Assembly: GCA_022820665.1 (NCBI GenBank) | Contig: JAJEFB010000033.1 | Location: 1-38,866, forward strand | Source: Anaerolineae bacterium | GTDB taxonomy: Bacteria; Chloroflexota; Anaerolineae; Aggregatilineales; Phototrophicaceae | Direction of reading: 5' to 3' | Length of the DNA stretch: 38,866 bases | Shown here: positions 8,073 through 16,510 of the stretch, piece by piece | Numbering within the stretch: the stretch's first letter is position 1 | How the letters are laid out: the number at the start of each line of letters is the position of its first letter | Position numbers and translations under genes: made by a program | The notes under the pieces: generated by a model | Told to the model about the DNA's origin: nothing | The model's input: the letters and a program-made list of their open reading frames with translations, nothing else | Databases searched by the model: none

Positions 8073-8954
8073 CTATTGAAAGCACGGCAGCAGCTCTTCG
8101 GCGAACAAATTGATCTTCGCTTCCAGTTCGTCCCAACTCTCATGGAAGAGCCAGATGACCGCGTACTCCAAGCCGGCGTCTTGATAGGCTTTGAGTTCGG
8201 CGGCGATCTCATCAGCCCTTCCGCGCGGGACGTGACCGGGCGCGCTATAACCTCGCGCTGCTTCGCCTGCAGCCAGCAATTCGATATTGGTTCGCAGACT
8301 AGCCGTGACGGCGCGTCCATTTGCCAGCGCCCGCAATTCTGCCAAGCCGACGCCCAGTTCGGCCGGCGTCAATCCCACGGGATGCCAGCCGTCGGCGATT
8401 GCGGCGGCGCGGCTGATGGCGAGCGAGCTATTGCCGCCGATCCAGACCGGCGTAGCCGCGCCCCGCGGCGGTCGCGGTGCGAAGAGGGCGTCGTCAACCG
8501 TTTTGCTCTCGCCGGTGAAAGCGCCATCGCCGTTCCAGAGCGCGCGCGTCAGCGCCAGCCATTCATCGAAGCGCGCGCCGCGATTGGCGTAATCAGCGCC
8601 CAGATAATTGAATTCCTGCTCCAGCCAGCCGACCCCCGCGCCCAATATCAAACGCCCGCCCGAGACGACGTCAATGCCCGCCAGTTGCTTGGCCAGCAGC
8701 ACCGGTTCGCGCTGTGGCATGACGATGATCGACGTGCCCAGTCCCACGACTTCGGTGGCGGTCGCGGCGATGGTCAAAGCCACCAGCGATTCTATCAAAT
8801 TGCCGTAGGGCTCGGGCATGTCGGCGGGCATCAAGACGTGATCGGTGGTCCAGACCGAGTCGAAACCGAGCGCTTCCGCCAGGCGCGCGCTGGCGGCAAT
8901 CGATTCGCCACTCGCGCTTGCGCCAAAGTTGGGAAGCAATAAGCCAAACTTCAT
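8073..8954 (-). CDS. LLM class flavin-dependent oxidoreductase
   Basis: A 293-residue luciferase-like (LLM) TIM-barrel protein, resembling F420- or FMN-dependent members. It opens with MKFGLLLPNFG, followed by AEALGFDSVWTTDHVLMP (about 26-43), the core TEVVGLGTSIIVMPQREP (67-84) and GGRLILGAGVGWLEQEF, all typical. Such enzymes oxidise alcohols or insert oxygen, including ring-opening of cyclic amides in RutA-type enzymes. It lies 25 bp after the amidase gene and 32 bp before the NodB-fold gene. The cofactor (FMN or F420) and the substrate are not determined. LLM oxidoreductases are numerous in marine Chloroflexota, so the family is certain but the function open. Confidence 0.85.
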   Translation of the reverse strand: MKFGLLLPNFGASASGESIAASARLAEALGFDSVWTTDHVLMPADMPEPYGNLIESLVALTIAATATEVVGLGTSIIVMPQREPVLLAKQLAGIDVVSGGRLILGAGVGWLEQEFNYLGADYANRGARFDEWLALTRALWNGDGAFTGESKTVDDALFAPRPPRGAATPVWIGGNSSLAISRAAAIADGWHPVGLTPAELGVGLAELRALANGRAVTASLRTNIELLAAGEAARGYSAPGHVPRGRADEIAAELKAYQDAGLEYAVIWLFHESWDELEAKINLFAEELLPCFQ

Positions 8955-8979
8955 CGCGTCTTACTCCTTCTGTAGGCTG

Positions 8980-10410
8980 TCAGGCGGCGCCAAAATCATG
9001 CGGCGCCTGCCGCGTGTGCCAGTCCTGCGTCCTCTCATAGGCGTAGGCGATGCGGAACAGGGTCGCCTCGTCGAAAGGACGCCCCATCAATTGATAACCG
9101 ATGGGCAAACCGTCCCGCGTGAAGCCGCAGGGCGCGCTCAGCGCCGGCTGCCCGCCCAAATTGGCGGAGAAGGTGTGATGAATGATCGAGACCATGGGCG
9201 TCTCGCCGATGTCCATATCCGTCCGCGGTTGATGCAAATCGGTCAGCAGCGGCGCCGGCAGCGGCATGGTCGGCGAGATCAAGGCGTCGAGCTTCTGGCC
9301 GCGGAAGAGCGCCTTCATGGCGCTGCGATAGCGCTCGCGGGCGCGCAGACCGGTGACGTAGTGCGTGGCGGGGATGAGTTCGCCCATTTTCAGCGTGGCG
9401 CGGGTGGCGGGGTCGTAGAGATCGCCCTTCTCGCGCAGTCTCTGCCGGTGGTAGGCGCTGGCTTCCGCCATCATCACGGTGAAAAGCGTTTCCGGCGTCA
9501 ATTCAAATTCGGGCAAGCTGATCTCGATGATCTCCGCGCCCATGTCCGCCAACTCGCTGATGACCGCTTCGGCGGCTCCGCGCACGTCATCGATCACCCC
9601 GGGATACAAGACAAAGCCGCGGTCGATGCCGATGCGCATGCCGTGAACGCCCTCGTCGATGGCGGCGCTGTAATCCGGTACTTTTTGTCGCGCCGAGGTC
9701 AGATCCTTGGGGTCGTGCCCGGCGATGGCGTTCAGCATCAAGGCATTATCCAGCACTGTTCTTGTCATGGGACCCACGTGATCCAGCGTCCAGGACAGCG
9801 GAATCACGCCGTAGGCGCTGACGCGCCCGTAGGTCGGCTTCAAACCGACGATGTTATTGATCGAGGCCGGGATGCGGATCGAGCCCCCGGTGTCGGTGCC
9901 CAGCGCGCCAAATGCCGAGCGCACGGTGACAGCCACGCCCGATCCCGTGCTGGAACCGCCGGGGTAGCTGTTCAATTCCCAGGGCGAGCGGGTGGGCGGC
10001 TCGTTGACGCCGTAGGCGAATTCATGCGGCATCGTCTTGCCGATCATGACGGCGCCGGCCTCGTCCAGCTTCCGCACGACCGTCGCGTCGAAATCGGGCA
10101 GGAAGCCTTCCATGGCTTTGGAGCCGCACTCGGTGGCGACGCCCTTCGTGTATATGATGTCCTTGATGCCGATGGGGATGCCGTGCAGGGGTCCGCGCGC
10201 ATTGCCGGCCGCGATCTCTTGATCGGCCGCCTCGGCTTGCGCCAGCGCCGCTTCTTCCGGCACTGCCGCATAGGCGCGCACGGTGGGCTCGGTGCGCTTG
10301 ATGCGCTCCAGCGTGGCTTGGGTCAAAGCGAGCGATGTCGTAGCGCCGGTTCGCAGCGCCTCCGCCGCTTCGCTGATGGACAAGTTGATGAGATCGCTTG
10401 AATCAGTCAT
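8980..10410 (-). CDS. Amidase signature family amidohydrolase
   Basis: A 476-residue amidase-signature enzyme that hydrolyses carboxamides to acid and ammonia. The Ser-cisSer-Lys triad is complete: K83 in GIPIGIKD, cis-serine S153 in GGSSTGSG, and nucleophile S177 in GTDTGGSIRIP (24 residues after S153, the family spacing). The start codon overlaps the end of the preceding 70-residue gene by 8 bp, as in GatC-GatA or AtzG-AtzE type pairs, suggesting a two-subunit amidase. Substrate specificity in this family cannot be read from the core motifs; a transamidosome GatA role is unlikely because GatB is absent and a catabolic operon follows. Confidence 0.88.
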   Translation of the reverse strand: MTDSSDLINLSISEAAEALRTGATTSLALTQATLERIKRTEPTVRAYAAVPEEAALAQAEAADQEIAAGNARGPLHGIPIGIKDIIYTKGVATECGSKAMEGFLPDFDATVVRKLDEAGAVMIGKTMPHEFAYGVNEPPTRSPWELNSYPGGSSTGSGVAVTVRSAFGALGTDTGGSIRIPASINNIVGLKPTYGRVSAYGVIPLSWTLDHVGPMTRTVLDNALMLNAIAGHDPKDLTSARQKVPDYSAAIDEGVHGMRIGIDRGFVLYPGVIDDVRGAAEAVISELADMGAEIIEISLPEFELTPETLFTVMMAEASAYHRQRLREKGDLYDPATRATLKMGELIPATHYVTGLRARERYRSAMKALFRGQKLDALISPTMPLPAPLLTDLHQPRTDMDIGETPMVSIIHHTFSANLGGQPALSAPCGFTRDGLPIGYQLMGRPFDEATLFRIAYAYERTQDWHTRQAPHDFGAA

Positions 10411-10615
10411 ACCAGCCGGCGTCCATTCTCAGTATCGGGGGAAAGTCTTCCAGGTCAAAATCTTCCAGGACGGCGATCGACGGCAGTTGATTCGACAAAG
10501 CCGCCGCCAGCCCCTCAAGATCGTCGCTCCCCAGGTCCACGCCAAACAACTCCGCCAGCAGGGCGACTTGATCCGCCTTGATGTTCAGGTCGGATTTGCT
10601 TCTGCCATAACTCAT
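10403..10615 (-). CDS. Small GatC/AtzG-like amidase partner
   Basis: A 70-residue acidic helical protein, MSYGRSKSDLNIKADQ onward, with the pattern of GatC/AtzG-like small subunits: a helix (VALLAELFG), a second helix (LEGLAAALSNQL), and an extended acidic tail containing FPPILRMD that could wrap around an amidase. I choose the ATG at 10615 because AAGGAG lies exactly six bases upstream; the ATG at 10621 directly abuts that site. It overlaps the amidase gene by 8 bp. The role is inferred mainly from size, fold pattern and position; direct similarity could not be measured. Confidence 0.5.
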   Translation of the reverse strand: MSYGRSKSDLNIKADQVALLAELFGVDLGSDDLEGLAAALSNQLPSIAVLEDFDLEDFPPILRMDAGWYD

Positions 10616-10668
10616 GTGCATCTCCTTTTTGCTTGCTGACTCCGGGTCAGGGCAATCGTTTCCAAATC

Positions 10669-10698
10669 AATATAAGTAGTTCCAGGTTAGTCCTGCAA
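10669..10698 (-). promoter_or_regulatory. Likely sigma-70 promoter of the amidase operon
   Basis: Read on the minus strand, TTGCAG (10698-10693) is followed after 18 bp by TATATT (10674-10669), placing transcription start near 10662 and leaving a leader of about 46 nt before the 10615 start codon. A small hairpin CTGAC/GTCAG lies in the leader. Confidence 0.5.
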
Positions 10699-11292
10699 CG
10701 AAAGCGATATGTAGTAGATGGCGCAAGCGGGCGACTCACAGAGTCGCCCATACAAGGCTTGTCCTCTACTGCATAGCGCTAGCGCGTTTTTGCTACCCCA
10801 TCCCCCGGCCTGGCGCCCCCTCGGTCCCCCGCCTCACGGGGGAAGTATCCCGTAGCAACGGAGAAGGGGAGCTAACATAGCGCTACTTCGCTTGAAAACA
10901 GCAGTTATCGACACAAACATCATCAGAAAACTCGCGTTGACGCAACGTCGAATCCAGCTTCCCCCCATTGCTATGGGGGGATTGAGGGGGGTAGACCGAA
11001 GACGGGAGCGAATCAACCAGTACCGGACAAGCCCTACAATGTTTTCGATTATTTTGTGTCTCTCTATGTTTCATCATAGTTTCTCATTACTTTCTTGGAA
11101 TAACTAAAGTCGAAAGTCGCATAAATCTAAAAAAATGTAGGTCTGCTGACCTCCTAGTGGATGTCTACGCCCAGGCCGAGCCGACCGCGAAAACAACCTA
11201 TTATTTGCGGGCTTTTCAGCGGGTCGCGTAGACACTGACCGTCAAACGCCCCTACACCGCTTCCATATTGAGGCGATTGCCTTGGCCCTCGG
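10699..11292. other. Gene-free stretch with repeats between the two operons
   Basis: It contains a hairpin GGGCGACTC...GAGTCGCCC near 10729-10750, two copies of the CGGACAAGCC unit (inverted at 10751-10770, direct at 11021-11040), the MITE-like copy C (10793-10994), and a 9-bp inverted repeat TGTCTACGC...GCGTAGACA at 11162/11234 enclosing about 55 bp. That last structure lies downstream of the transporter operon and may help end it. The AT-rich part at 11041-11120 has no credible ORF. Confidence 0.5.
10793..10994 (-). repeat. MITE-like dispersed element, copy C (inverted)
   Basis: It begins CTACCCCATCCCCCGG and ends GGGGGGATTGAGGGGGGTAG on the plus strand, so it is inverted relative to copies A and B. 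The internal core is diverged but collinear (GAATCCAGCTTCC, GACGCAACGTCG, GTTAGCTCC read on the appropriate strand). The downstream flank (ACCGAAGACGGGAGCGAATC) matches the flank of copy B, so homology extends about 45 bp beyond the CTACCCC ends. Confidence 0.7.
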
Positions 11293-12225
11293 CTAGCCGC
11301 GCTGAGCGTAAATGCCATACTCCCAGATCTTCTCAGCCATGCGCGCGATGCTGTCTTCTAGGTTTTCCCAGATGCCGCGATGCCCCGCCACCAGCACGCT
11401 GATGATGATGGGCGCTGCCGCCTGCGATTCGATCACGCCGACGTCATTGGCGATGAAGGGGTTGAAGTCGCCCGTCTTGTGCGCCACGCTGGCTTCCGGC
11501 AGGTACTTCGGCAGGCGCGAGCGAGAGATTTGCATGCCCAGTATCTTGCGCATGGCGGCGCATGATTCGGGGCTGGCGCATCCGTCCGTCCAGATCATTT
11601 CCAGCAGCTTGCCGATGCAGCGCGCCGTCGCGCGGCTGAAGGGACGTCCCGTCTCGAAGTGGAAGCGCTCGCGCGCCCTTTCCCACTCGGCCGGGGACAT
11701 CTCCGGATAACCGGCGCGGAACAACTCCGCCGGACTCAACTCGCCCAACTGCGGATCGATCGACGCCGCCAATGCCGAAAACCAGTCGAAGCCGTTCCCC
11801 ATGACTTCGACATCATCCAGACCCAATTCGCGCATGGTCTCGTTGACGGCGTCGGGACCGCCGACCGCGTCGTAACAGTAATCGGTGGCGGTGTTGTCGC
11901 TTTCGATGATCATCAGCGTGGCGGCATCGCCCAGGCTGAAAACCATGCCATCGTCCATGTATTGCAGGACGCCGGTGCCGAAACGCTTGTAGCGCGTCTC
12001 CAGCGTGACCTTTTGAGCCAGGTCAAGCGCGCCCCTGTCACGAGCGCGGAACAGCGCCGCCAGCAGCGGAATCTTGATCACGCTCATGGTATCCATCATG
12101 GCGTCGGCGTTAAAGGCGATCTCCTCGCCGGAGCCGGTGAATTTGACATAGAGCGCCCAATCGGCGCGGACGCCGAGCATGAGGCGCCGCAGTCCCCGTT
12201 CCAGTTCGCTGTGCACGGGCGCCAT
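11293..12225 (-). CDS. Cytosolic serine hydrolase of the class A beta-lactamase fold
   Basis: A 310-residue protein with the penicillin-recognising-enzyme motifs in order: S48-V-I-K51 (SxxK), S109-D-N111 (SDN) and K250-T-G252 (KTG, in VAHKTGDFNP). The ETGRPFSRAT stretch (191-200) matches the segment after the omega loop of class A enzymes, but the general-base glutamate motif (ExxLN) is not obvious. There is no signal peptide, whereas true beta-lactamases are exported. It is the last gene of the transporter operon, starting 3 bp after the SDR stop. A cytosolic hydrolase for an imported lactam, ester or amide fits better than antibiotic resistance, but this is inference. Confidence 0.75.
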   Translation of the reverse strand: MAPVHSELERGLRRLMLGVRADWALYVKFTGSGEEIAFNADAMMDTMSVIKIPLLAALFRARDRGALDLAQKVTLETRYKRFGTGVLQYMDDGMVFSLGDAATLMIIESDNTATDYCYDAVGGPDAVNETMRELGLDDVEVMGNGFDWFSALAASIDPQLGELSPAELFRAGYPEMSPAEWERARERFHFETGRPFSRATARCIGKLLEMIWTDGCASPESCAAMRKILGMQISRSRLPKYLPEASVAHKTGDFNPFIANDVGVIESQAAAPIIISVLVAGHRGIWENLEDSIARMAEKIWEYGIYAQRG

Positions 12226-12228
12226 GCC

Positions 12229-13026
12229 TTAACGCCGCACCACGCCACCGGCGAGCCCGAGCGTCGCGCCGGTGATGTAAGCCGCTTCCTCCGATGCCAG
12301 GAAGGCGACCAGGGCGCCCATCTCTTCCGGGCTGCCATGACGCCCCAGCGGCACCAGATCCCAAACGCGCTGTCGCTCTTCCTCGAAGCTGATGCCGGCA
12401 TGCGCCGCGCGCTGCCGCAAACCCGCCCATTGCATCTCGGTGGCCATATAACCGGGCGCGATGGTATTGACGCGGACATTGTGCGGCGCCATTTCCAGCG
12501 CGAATGCCAGGGTCATGGCGATGACAGCGGCTTTGCTGCCGGAATACGAAGCCACGCGCGGGTAGGGTTCTTGCCCGAATATCGAACTGACGGTGATGAT
12601 GTTGCCGCTGCCTTGTTCCCGCATGACGCGGCCCGCGTATTTGCAGGTCAGGAACACGCCGCGATAGTTGACGTTGACAATCTCCTCGAAATCGGCGATA
12701 TCCAGATCGACCAGGTCGACTTCAACGCCGCCAATGCCGGCGTTGGCAACCGCCAGATCAAGCCCGCCGAAGCGGGCAACCCCCAAGCCAACGACGGCTT
12801 CTGTAACCTCGGCGCTGGTGACATCATGCTCGACGGCGATGACGCGCTCGGCATCAAGGCTCAGTTCGTCGACGATCGCCGCCGCCGTTTCGTGAATCGC
12901 CGGATTGGCGTCAGTCATCAGCACCGACCAGCCGTCCTGCGCCAGGCGCCGGGCGATGCCCTCGCCCAATCCGCGGGCGGCGCCGGTGATGAAGGCTCGT
13001 TTTTCTCCCGCCTGTTCTACGGACAT
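12229..13026 (-). CDS. SDR family oxidoreductase
   Basis: A 265-residue classical SDR. The cofactor motif is TGAARGLG (14-21), D39 follows the second strand, NAG is present in VANAGIGG, and the active site shows VSSIFG with Y and K in SYSGSK. The C-terminus carries AYITGATLGLAGG, the usual SDR dimer strand. It lies 17 bp after livM and 3 bp before the beta-lactamase-fold gene, so it belongs to the transporter operon and probably acts on the imported compound or its first product. The substrate is unknown. Confidence 0.85.
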   Translation of the reverse strand: MSVEQAGEKRAFITGAARGLGEGIARRLAQDGWSVLMTDANPAIHETAAAIVDELSLDAERVIAVEHDVTSAEVTEAVVGLGVARFGGLDLAVANAGIGGVEVDLVDLDIADFEEIVNVNYRGVFLTCKYAGRVMREQGSGNIITVSSIFGQEPYPRVASYSGSKAAVIAMTLAFALEMAPHNVRVNTIAPGYMATEMQWAGLRQRAAHAGISFEEERQRVWDLVPLGRHGSPEEMGALVAFLASEEAAYITGATLGLAGGVVRR

Positions 13027-13043
13027 CTGCCGAATTCCCGGCT

Positions 13044-14069
13044 CTATGAACCCGATTGGGACTGCTGTTCGTTCGACGTCCCCCGCGCCCGGGCGCTGAA
13101 GCGCTTGATCAATCCCCAGACGCCTTCAGGAAAAAACCGCATCGTCAGCACGATGAGCACAGCCACGAACATGAAGCGCACCGGTCCCCGCGAAATGCCG
13201 AAGACCTCCGACATCCAGGCGCTGGATGCCATTAACTCGCTGACGTAAGTCATAACCACGCCCACGATGACCGGCCCGTAGATGGTGGCCACGCCACCCA
13301 CCAGCACCATACTCAGCAGCAAGGTCGTAAGGGAAAAACCAAATATATCGGGCGAAGCCACAATCAAGAAATGGGCGTAAACGCCGCCCGCCAAGCCGGG
13401 AAAAATCGAACTCAGCAAAAATGCCAGCAAGCGCTGCCGCGCCAGCGGAATGCCGCGGGCGACCGCGTACTCTTCAAAGTCGCGCAGCGCGATCAAGCTC
13501 AAGCCGAAATCCGATGTCACCAGCCGCCGCAAGAATATCGTCGAGCAGAGCAGCAGAAATCCCACCAGATAGAAGTGGGCGAACCTGCTCTCGCGGAAGC
13601 GGAAGTCGCCGATCTGCAACTGCGGCACGCCCGTCAAGCCCTGCTGTCCGCCGGTAATCAACGGCTGGCTGAGCAGCAGCAGCAACACCAACTGGCTGCA
13701 GGCGAAGGTCAGCAGCGCCACGTAAATCCCGCGTAAACGGATGGCGGGAATCGAGACGAGAATGCTGGCAAGCGCTGCGGTGACACCGCCGGCGGGGATG
13801 CCCAGCCAGGGCGAGACGCCCGCCTTGACCGCGAGGATGCCGCTGGTATAAGCGCCGATGCCGAAAAACGCCAGATGCGCGAAGTTAAAGACCCCGGCGT
13901 AGCCCAGGGTCAAATCCCAATTGGAGGCGACGATGGCGTATAACATGCCCAAAATCGCCAAATGCATGAGCAGCTTGTCGGTAACCAGGTGCGGTATCGC
14001 GAGAAAAATGACGATTCCCAAAGCCCAAACTAGGTGACGGATTTTGAAGCCCTCGTCCATCCAGGTCAT
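13044..14069 (-). CDS. livM: Branched-chain amino acid-type ABC transporter permease (LivM)
   Basis: A 341-residue integral membrane permease of the LivM type, with about eight to ten hydrophobic helices beginning HLVWALGIVIFLAIP. The LivM signature appears as LGYAGVFNFAHLAFFGIGAY (about 73-92), and the cytoplasmic coupling region around FGLSLIALRDFEEYAVARGI contacts the ATPases. It pairs with LivH in the inner membrane. Its ATG overlaps the livH stop (ATGA at 14066-14069). The family also imports urea, short amides and aromatic acids, so the substrate here need not be an amino acid. Confidence 0.88.
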   Translation of the reverse strand: MTWMDEGFKIRHLVWALGIVIFLAIPHLVTDKLLMHLAILGMLYAIVASNWDLTLGYAGVFNFAHLAFFGIGAYTSGILAVKAGVSPWLGIPAGGVTAALASILVSIPAIRLRGIYVALLTFACSQLVLLLLLSQPLITGGQQGLTGVPQLQIGDFRFRESRFAHFYLVGFLLLCSTIFLRRLVTSDFGLSLIALRDFEEYAVARGIPLARQRLLAFLLSSIFPGLAGGVYAHFLIVASPDIFGFSLTTLLLSMVLVGGVATIYGPVIVGVVMTYVSELMASSAWMSEVFGISRGPVRFMFVAVLIVLTMRFFPEGVWGLIKRFSARARGTSNEQQSQSGS

Positions 14070-15061
14070 GAGTCTTCACCGCCCATCAATCCGCGCGGGC
14101 GGAAAATGAGAACAATAATAAGCGTGGCAAAAAGCACTACAGGCGCCCAATACAGGTCAATGATGTAGGCGCTCGATTCCCGGATGAAGCCAATCACGTA
14201 TGCGCCGACAATGGTGCCAGGCAAGCTGCCTAATCCGCCGAAAACAACGACCACAAAAGCGAAGAGCAGTTCTTGCGCGCCCATGGTGGGCAAGATGAAG
14301 AACAAGCCGCCCAGCATGACGCCGCATAGCCCCGCCAGGATGGAACTCACGACGAAGGTCAGCGGATAGATCTGGCTGACATTGATGCCGACCAGATGGG
14401 CGAAGTCATCGTTTTGAGCCACAGCGCGTATCGCCAGCCCCAACTTGGAATGTTTCAAAAACAGGTGGAGCAAAAATAATGTGAGGGGCGTTAATATAAT
14501 GATCAGCACTTCCTGCAATCCGATGGCGGTTTCCAGGATCTGCAATGGCGGTCCCTTCAGAATGCGATCCAGTTGTTTGTAACGCGGACCAAATATAACC
14601 TGGACGCCGTTCTGCATGAAGCTGGCGCCGGCGATGGTGGTGATGATGACGATCAGATCGGCGCCGGGCTTGCCGACAAAGGGCTTGACCAGCAAAACGT
14701 ACATAATGTAGCCGACCAAGCCGCAGCAAAGAATCGCGAAGGGCACGCCGAGAACGAGTCCGAAGCCGCCTTTGATGGACAGTATCCACTCCCCCAGCGG
14801 CAAGAGCAAGCCGCCGAGCGCCCCCGCCTCCTCGCTGTTTGCCACGATGGACTTGCCGATCGGCTGCAGCGCTTTGGCGATGCCGCCGCGGTTGGAAACG
14901 TACCAGGCTGAATATGCCCCGACCATCACCAGCGCGCCGTGAGCGAAATTGAACATGCGCACCGTGCCCCAGACCAGCGACAAACCGCTGGCCATCAGCG
15001 CGTACAGTGACCCGGAAACCAATCCGCCGGCTATAATCGCCACAAGCGCTTCCAAAGTCAT
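14066..15061 (-). CDS. livH: Branched-chain amino acid-type ABC transporter permease (LivH)
   Basis: A 331-residue permease with the LivH motif WGTVRMFNFAHGALVMVGAY (31-50) and a C-terminal GGLGSLPGTIVGAYVIG. It is about 30-40 residues longer than typical LivH because of an insertion after the second helix (about 55-100). The start is fixed at 15061 by the ATGA overlap with the livF stop; a longer frame upstream would lie inside livF and is rejected. It forms the membrane channel with LivM and is driven by LivG and LivF. Confidence 0.87.
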   Translation of the reverse strand: MTLEALVAIIAGGLVSGSLYALMASGLSLVWGTVRMFNFAHGALVMVGAYSAWYVSNRGGIAKALQPIGKSIVANSEEAGALGGLLLPLGEWILSIKGGFGLVLGVPFAILCCGLVGYIMYVLLVKPFVGKPGADLIVIITTIAGASFMQNGVQVIFGPRYKQLDRILKGPPLQILETAIGLQEVLIIILTPLTLFLLHLFLKHSKLGLAIRAVAQNDDFAHLVGINVSQIYPLTFVVSSILAGLCGVMLGGLFFILPTMGAQELLFAFVVVVFGGLGSLPGTIVGAYVIGFIRESSAYIIDLYWAPVVLFATLIIVLIFRPRGLMGGEDS

Positions 15062-15774
15062 CCAGTTACCTTTCCGAAGTACATCTCGAGGATCTCGGCT
15101 TGATCGACTTGCGAGACATCCGCCGTCTCCAGCGAGACAGCGCCTTTTTCGATGAGATACAAGCGATCGCAAATGCCCAGCAAAAGCTCGACATCCTGAT
15201 CAACCACGATCATGCTGACGCCTGTCGCGGCGATCTCGGCGATGGCGCGGGCCAACTCCTCCTTGATCAAGGGCGCCAAGCCAACGCTGGGTTCGTCCAG
15301 GAGCAGCAACTCGGGCATGCCCATCAAGCCGACGCCGATTGAGAGCATTTGCCGCTCGCCCCCGCTCAATGTCCGCGCGCGCTGAGAGCGCCTTTCCTCA
15401 AGCCGCGGGAAGAGCGCGAACACCTTCTCAAAATTGCTGGCTTTGTGGCTGTCGCTGCGACTGACGTAAGCGCCCAGCGTGAGATTCTCCTGCACGGTCA
15501 TCTGTGGGAACAACTGATTGCCCTGCGGCACATGGATCAGACCGCGCTCGACGATCACCCGCGGGTCGAGATTGCTAATGTCCTCCCCGCGGAAGCTTAT
15601 CTTCCCCGCCTTAGCCGGGATCAAGCCGGAAACGGTGCGCAGCAGGGTTGTCTTTCCGTGCCCGTTGGGACCAAAAAGCCCCACATGTTCGCCCTCGTCG
15701 ACATGCAGCGACAAAGAGCGCACGACATCAATCTTGCCGTATCCGGAAACGAGGCTCTCAACCTGAAATAGCAT
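15058..15774 (-). CDS. livF: ABC transporter ATP-binding protein (LivF)
   Basis: A 238-residue ATPase of the LivF group. Walker A is GPNGHGKTT (35-43), the signature is LSGGERQ, and Walker B is LLLLDEPSVGLAP. The switch region reads VVDQDVELLLG where LivF proteins normally have an EQN sequence in place of the H-loop histidine, so this small change is family-like. The gene overlaps livG by 17 bp and livH by 4 bp, indicating tight coupling. Confidence 0.88.
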   Translation of the reverse strand: MLFQVESLVSGYGKIDVVRSLSLHVDEGEHVGLFGPNGHGKTTLLRTVSGLIPAKAGKISFRGEDISNLDPRVIVERGLIHVPQGNQLFPQMTVQENLTLGAYVSRSDSHKASNFEKVFALFPRLEERRSQRARTLSGGERQMLSIGVGLMGMPELLLLDEPSVGLAPLIKEELARAIAEIAATGVSMIVVDQDVELLLGICDRLYLIEKGAVSLETADVSQVDQAEILEMYFGKVTG

Positions 15775-16510
15775 GGAAGGCGTCCTTTCCGCGCTCGCCC
15801 AGGTAAGCTTCGATCACGACATCGTCCCGCGCCAATTCCTCGGGCGAGCCTTCCGCCAGGCGCTCGCCGAAATCCATCACCATGACGCGATTGGATACGC
15901 CGAAAAGCAGCGGCAATACGTGCTCGATGATGATGATAGTCATCTCTCCCCGGCTCAGCCGCCGGATCAGGTCTTCGAGTTCGCTCAATTCCGCCACGTT
16001 CAAGCCACCTGCCGGCTCATCTAGCATCAGCAGACTGGGACCGCTGACGATGGCCGAGGCGATCATCAAGCGCTTTTTGGCGTAAAGCGAGAGCTCGCCG
16101 GCCAGACGATCGCGCTCCGCGCCGAGATCCAGATCCGCCAGCGCCTTATCCACCGCGGACTCATATTGATCGGGGCGCAGCTCCGTGCCGAAGACCGCGC
16201 CGATGCGCACGTTTTCCCCCACGGTCAGCGTATCAAACGCGGTCTCCTTCTGGAAGGTGCGCGCAATGCCCCGTTCATAGATCTCGTGTGGGGATAATCC
16301 GGTGATATCGTCGCCGCGCAAGTGAACGCTGCCGGCGTCGGCGTGGTAGGGGATACCCGTGATGAGGTTGAAGAGCGTCGTTTTGCCCGCGCCGTTGGGT
16401 CCGGCGATGCCATAAATCTCCCCCTCGTTGACCTCGAAGCTGACATTATCCACGGCGACCAATTCGCCGAATTTCTTTGTCGCTTTGTCAACTGTCAGGA
16501 GCGGCGTCAT
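15758..16510 (-). CDS. livG: ABC transporter ATP-binding protein (LivG) with altered signature motif
   Basis: A 250-residue LivG-type ATPase with Walker A GPNGAGKTT (37-45), Q-loop TFQKETAF, Walker B LLMLDEPAGGLN and H-loop IIIEH. The C-loop, normally LSYGQQRRLEIARAL in LivG, reads ELSLYAKKRLMIASAI, so the two residues after LS (usually a glycine-containing pair) are changed. Since LivF keeps a standard signature, the transporter may have one normal and one weakened ATP site, as in some asymmetric ABC proteins. The gene starts 168 bp after the binding-protein stop, with a hairpin repeat between. Confidence 0.87.
   Translation of the reverse strand: MTPLLTVDKATKKFGELVAVDNVSFEVNEGEIYGIAGPNGAGKTTLFNLITGIPYHADAGSVHLRGDDITGLSPHEIYERGIARTFQKETAFDTLTVGENVRIGAVFGTELRPDQYESAVDKALADLDLGAERDRLAGELSLYAKKRLMIASAIVSGPSLLMLDEPAGGLNVAELSELEDLIRRLSRGEMTIIIIEHVLPLLFGVSNRVMVMDFGERLAEGSPEELARDDVVIEAYLGERGKDAFHAISG

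Noticed and set aside
8845..10401. Long plus-strand ORF of 518 codons opposite the amidase
   Set aside because: It mirrors the minus-strand amidase, which has a complete catalytic triad; the translation is Arg/Gly/Asp/Ala-rich shadow sequence typical of high-GC antisense frames.
1..11040. CRISPR array
   Set aside because: The repeats are few, widely spaced, variable in length and internally palindromic, with no regular spacers or cas genes.
11659..13248. Long plus-strand ORF opposite the beta-lactamase-fold and SDR genes
   Set aside because: It is antisense to two well-supported genes and shows no recognisable motif.
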